Positions 61,681 to 64,000 of a stretch of DNA of 64,000 bases are shown piece by piece. The notes below the pieces were generated by a model. That model had not been told where the DNA came from. It ran no database searches and worked only from the letters and a program-made list of their open reading frames with translations. The stretch is from JBEKHT01 sp050012135 (lineage in GTDB: Bacteria > Chloroflexota > Anaerolineae > Anaerolineales > RBG-16-64-43), in contig JBEKHT010000004.1 in assembly GCA_050012135.1 (NCBI GenBank), forward strand, positions 1 through 64,000, in the 5' to 3' direction. The position numbers and the translations under genes were made by a program. Every line of letters begins with the position of its first letter. Position 1 is the first letter of the stretch.

Positions 61681-61705
61681 AACATTCCACAGTCTATGCG
61701 AAATG
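61632..61705. repeat. 14-base inverted repeat upstream of DoxX copy B
   Basis: CATTTCGCATAGAC (61632-61645) and its exact complement GTCTATGCGAAATG (61692-61705) are 46 bases apart. Copy A keeps a related half (CTTCGCATAGAGG near 60319-60331), and the IS remnant takes the place of the other half. Confidence 0.7.
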
Positions 61706-61850
61706 AGGACGGGAACCCATTCCTGCTCGGCCCGAAACAGTCATTGCGGGGCGGGCAAAAACCGCCCGATGGGGTCACTGGCCTCGGCCCGCGTGGGTTG
61801 TTTTTCGCTCAGAGGGAAATGAGGGGTTATGGGTTGGGAGGATCGCTCGT
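61706..61850. other. Intergenic stretch between DoxX copy B and the PLP enzyme gene
   Basis: With the copy B leader this makes a 406-base stretch without a gene. A 5-base GGGC/GCCC stem with a T-run on the minus strand (around 61757-61771) might terminate the PLP-enzyme transcript, but the evidence is weak. Confidence 0.35.
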
Positions 61851-62822
61851 TCAGCGGGCAACGAGTTGGGACCCGTACGCCCAAAGGGCAGGGATTCCAC
61901 CCGTGTGCCAAAACAAGACCCTCTGGCCAGGTTCCACCTCGCCCAGTCGAATCATCTGAAGCAAGCCTCCCGCGGCCCGACCCGTGTAGACCGGATCGAG
62001 GAGGATCCCTTCGGTGCGCGCGAAAAGACGGATGGCCTCCAGTTCAGGCTCTCCCATCACCCCGTACCCTTTTCCTGTGAATCGATCATCCGCAATGATA
62101 TCGGGCGGTGCAAACGTGAGAGGCAGGTCCAAAGTCGTAGCCGTTTCATTGGCCAAGTCCGCCACCCGCCTGGCCAGAGCCGCCTTGGGCTGATCCACGC
62201 TCACCCCTTGGATCAACCCCTGAAACCCGAATGCGCGTGCTCCCACGGCCATGCCGGCCTGGGTTCCGCCGGACGAGGAAGCCAACACGATAAGCTCCAC
62301 CGGGACCTTTTGCTCGAGGAACTCCCGCATGGCCGCGACGTAGGCGCTGGCACCGAGGGGATTGGATCCCCCATAGGGAATGAGGTAAGGTCTGTGGTGG
62401 GAGGCGAATTCGCTTTCGAACGCTCGCTGCAAGGCCAGATCTCGCGGCTCGTCGCCAGCCCAGACGATATGAGCACCCAGGAGTTCATCCAACAGCAGAT
62501 TCCCGCTGTCTGTCGCACGCGCCTCCCCGGGCAACACCAGGATGCACCGCAGGCCGGCCCGGGCGGCTGCGGCGGCAGTCTGGCGACAGTGATTCGAGTG
62601 AGGGGCACCGGTCGTCAGCAGGGTGTCCGCGTTTGCGGACAGTGCGTCCGCCAAAAGGAATTCGAGTTTGCGGGTCTTGTTGCCACCCAGGGCCAGGCCC
62701 GTTTGGTCATCTCGCTTGATCAGAATCGTCGTCCCCAATTCTCTGGAGAGGCGCGGCAATTCCTCAACGGGGGTGGGCAATTGGGCCAGGTGCAGGCGAG
62801 GCAGAGCGTCGAGTTTCATCAT
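61851..62822 (-). CDS. D-cysteine desulfhydrase-like PLP enzyme (ACC deaminase family)
   Basis: A fold-type II PLP enzyme of 323 residues that should split D-cysteine to pyruvate, H2S and ammonia, or deaminate a similar substrate. The PLP Lys is in LALGGNKTRKLEFLLADAL. TGAPHSNHCRQTAAAAARAG has SNH, as in D-cysteine desulfhydrases rather than ACC deaminases. SSSGGTQAGMAVG binds the PLP phosphate, and DPVYTGRAAGGL and FWHTGGIPALWAYG follow. ATG 62822 has GGAG 5 bases upstream; the frame is open 390 bases further but overlaps the FemX gene. It follows that gene by 64 bases. Confidence 0.9.
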   Translation of the reverse strand: MMKLDALPRLHLAQLPTPVEELPRLSRELGTTILIKRDDQTGLALGGNKTRKLEFLLADALSANADTLLTTGAPHSNHCRQTAAAAARAGLRCILVLPGEARATDSGNLLLDELLGAHIVWAGDEPRDLALQRAFESEFASHHRPYLIPYGGSNPLGASAYVAAMREFLEQKVPVELIVLASSSGGTQAGMAVGARAFGFQGLIQGVSVDQPKAALARRVADLANETATTLDLPLTFAPPDIIADDRFTGKGYGVMGEPELEAIRLFARTEGILLDPVYTGRAAGGLLQMIRLGEVEPGQRVLFWHTGGIPALWAYGSQLVAR

Positions 62823-62886
62823 CGGATCTCCACGAGACAGCCGGATGGAACGCCAGAGGGGCGGGGCAGATGCCGGAGGGACGTCG

Positions 62887-64000
62887 TCATTCAACCGCCC
62901 CACGCACCCGTCGGCGCGCGCCCATGCGCATCGCCCCGAGGATTCTCGGGACCAGAACGTGATAGGCGCGGTAGAGATAAGGCCGTGCCGTGGTGTCCCA
63001 GGCTCCCAGGTGACGCACCAGGGTACCGCCAAAGCCCTGCTTAAAGCTGTACACTCCCCAAAGCCTGTCCTCCGGGGTGAATTCATCCGGGGCTCCCCAG
63101 AAGTCGTACGTATGGCATCCCTGAGACTTGGCCCAGCGAATTGCCTCCCACTGAAGAAGGTGATTGGGCATTCTGTCGCGGTGCGTGTCTTTGGACATCC
63201 CGTACACATACCAAGCCCTGGAGGCGAAGCAGAATAGGATCAGGGCGGCAACGGGTTCGCCTTCGGCCTCGGCCACCCAAGCGTGGCCGAGGCCCGCCTG
63301 CAGGAAGAGCCCCCACGCCGTGCGGTAGTACTCGCTGTCCCGGATCACAAAGCCGTCCCTGGCCGAGGTCTCCGCATACATCTGGTAGAGCATGGGATGC
63401 TCCTCGGCAGAGGCGCTGCGGATGCGGACGCCCTTCTTTTGGGCCAGCCTCACGTTGTAGCGCGTCTTTTGCTTCATGGCGGAAAGTAGCTCGGCTTCGG
63501 TGCGGCGCAGGTCGAGTTCGAATGTGTTGCGAAACTGGACCTGCTCGGCTGAGTACTGCCAGCCCCGGGCTTTCAGCACACCTTGAAGGACCCCTGCAAA
63601 GGGGTCTTCCGCCGCCTCTGGGCTCCCGGGAAGGCCCGATCCCTCAACCACGTCGGGGTCAATTTTCACCTGGATGGCGTGGCTTTCGCGTGCCAGGGCC
63701 TCCAGTTCGGCCAGGACGATGGACCGCAGGGCCTCGTCTTGCCACGCAAGCAACGGTCCCTTGGGCACATAGACAACCCTGGCACGGACGGGTCCGGCCT
63801 GCGCCTCCCGTTCCAGAACCTGTGCAGCCGCCCGAGGGGCATGCGCGCCCTCGAGCTCTTCCCACAGAATCCGGCGTGGCTTCCAGCCATGGGCATTCTT
63901 GAATTCGCCCCACCGCCAGGACTGGAGGAAATGTGCCCCAGGCAGGCTGGCGATGGCCTGGTCCCAGGCTTCCGGGTCAAGTACATCTCGCGGGCCAATC
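62887..64000 (-). CDS. FemX/FemAB-like aminoacyltransferase (5' end beyond the window)
   Basis: A tandem-GNAT protein that should attach amino acids from aminoacyl-tRNA to the peptidoglycan precursor. The internal GTG at 63768 is not the start: the same frame continues without a stop to the window edge and reads as family sequence (AWDQAIASLPGAHFLQSWRW, then GEFKNAHGWKPRRIL). So at least 371 residues are coded here, and the true start lies outside. SAMKQKTRYNVRLAQKKGV, VIRDSEYYRTAW and DFWGAPDEFTPEDRLWGVYS are hallmarks. The neighbouring PLP enzyme may affect D-amino acids (inference). Confidence 0.9.
   Translation of the reverse strand, partial: IGPRDVLDPEAWDQAIASLPGAHFLQSWRWGEFKNAHGWKPRRILWEELEGAHAPRAAAQVLEREAQAGPVRARVVYVPKGPLLAWQDEALRSIVLAELEALARESHAIQVKIDPDVVEGSGLPGSPEAAEDPFAGVLQGVLKARGWQYSAEQVQFRNTFELDLRRTEAELLSAMKQKTRYNVRLAQKKGVRIRSASAEEHPMLYQMYAETSARDGFVIRDSEYYRTAWGLFLQAGLGHAWVAEAEGEPVAALILFCFASRAWYVYGMSKDTHRDRMPNHLLQWEAIRWAKSQGCHTYDFWGAPDEFTPEDRLWGVYSFKQGFGGTLVRHLGAWDTTARPYLYRAYHVLVPRILGAMRMGARRRVRGAVE

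Noticed and set aside
1..64000. Search for tRNA genes, CRISPR arrays, prophage, toxin-antitoxin or defence genes
   Set aside because: By eye I found no tRNA-like cloverleaf in the intergenic regions, no regularly spaced repeats, and no such gene families; the window is core genome apart from the 59.5-61.7 kb stretch.

Overview
The window is GC-rich chromosomal DNA, almost entirely coding, carrying housekeeping genes on both strands. The organism is probably a member of the Chloroflexota (Anaerolineae-like). This is an inference from four things: Gram-positive-style gene neighbourhoods (rpmB beside asp23-fakA-recG-coaD; nusA-ylxR-infB-rbfA-nrnA-truB-ribF), no outer-membrane or LPS genes, a doubled ThyX, and large LysM/M23 lipoproteins. 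No 16S rRNA gene is present to settle it. I found no tRNA and no CRISPR array.

Layout. 44-4143 (minus): a Ser/Thr phospho-signalling operon of kinase with 8-bladed propeller, PP2C phosphatase and VWA protein, with a clear promoter and an apparent CTG start. 4204-8564 (minus): pth-mfd. 9063-10316 (plus): hemW. 10363-12857: idi and a polyprenyl synthase (minus) divergent from acpP (plus), with back-to-back sigma70 promoters. 13012-22101 (minus): nusA-ylxR-infB-rbfA-nrnA-truB-ribF-thyX, with a structured nusA leader. 22466-25057 (plus): scpA-mutL. 25231-32875 (minus): asp23-fakA-two degV (FakB-like)-recG-coaD and a coiled-coil protein, divergent from rpmB. 33376-37989 (plus): three tandem paralogous lipoproteins, each with LysM, a helical lysozyme-like region without the catalytic Glu, and an M23-type peptidase interrupted by a DxDGDG loop.

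38298-57252 (plus): the RNase P RNA gene, then a dcw cluster: MraZ boxes, mraZ, rsmH, ftsL-like, ftsI/pbp, murF, mraY, a small unknown gene, murD, ftsW, murG, a CvpA-like membrane protein, murC, murB, ddl, ftsQ, ftsA, ftsZ. murE is missing from its usual place. Most of these genes overlap by 1-8 bases, which implies one translationally coupled transcript for peptidoglycan synthesis and septation.

57370-59426 (plus): a NarL-type sensor kinase and response regulator. 59519-61705: a less ordinary stretch with two DoxX-family genes, about 89% identical in protein, on a duplicated segment. A frameshifted transposase remnant lies between the copies, and a 14-bp inverted repeat lies upstream of the second. 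61851-64000 (minus): a D-cysteine-desulfhydrase-like PLP enzyme and a FemX-like peptidoglycan aminoacyltransferase cut by the right edge.

The best candidates for something undescribed are the lipoprotein triplet, the small gene inside the dcw cluster, the composite ThyX, the nusA leader RNA, and the non-canonical start codons (CTG, possibly ATT) that follow strong Shine-Dalgarno sequences.
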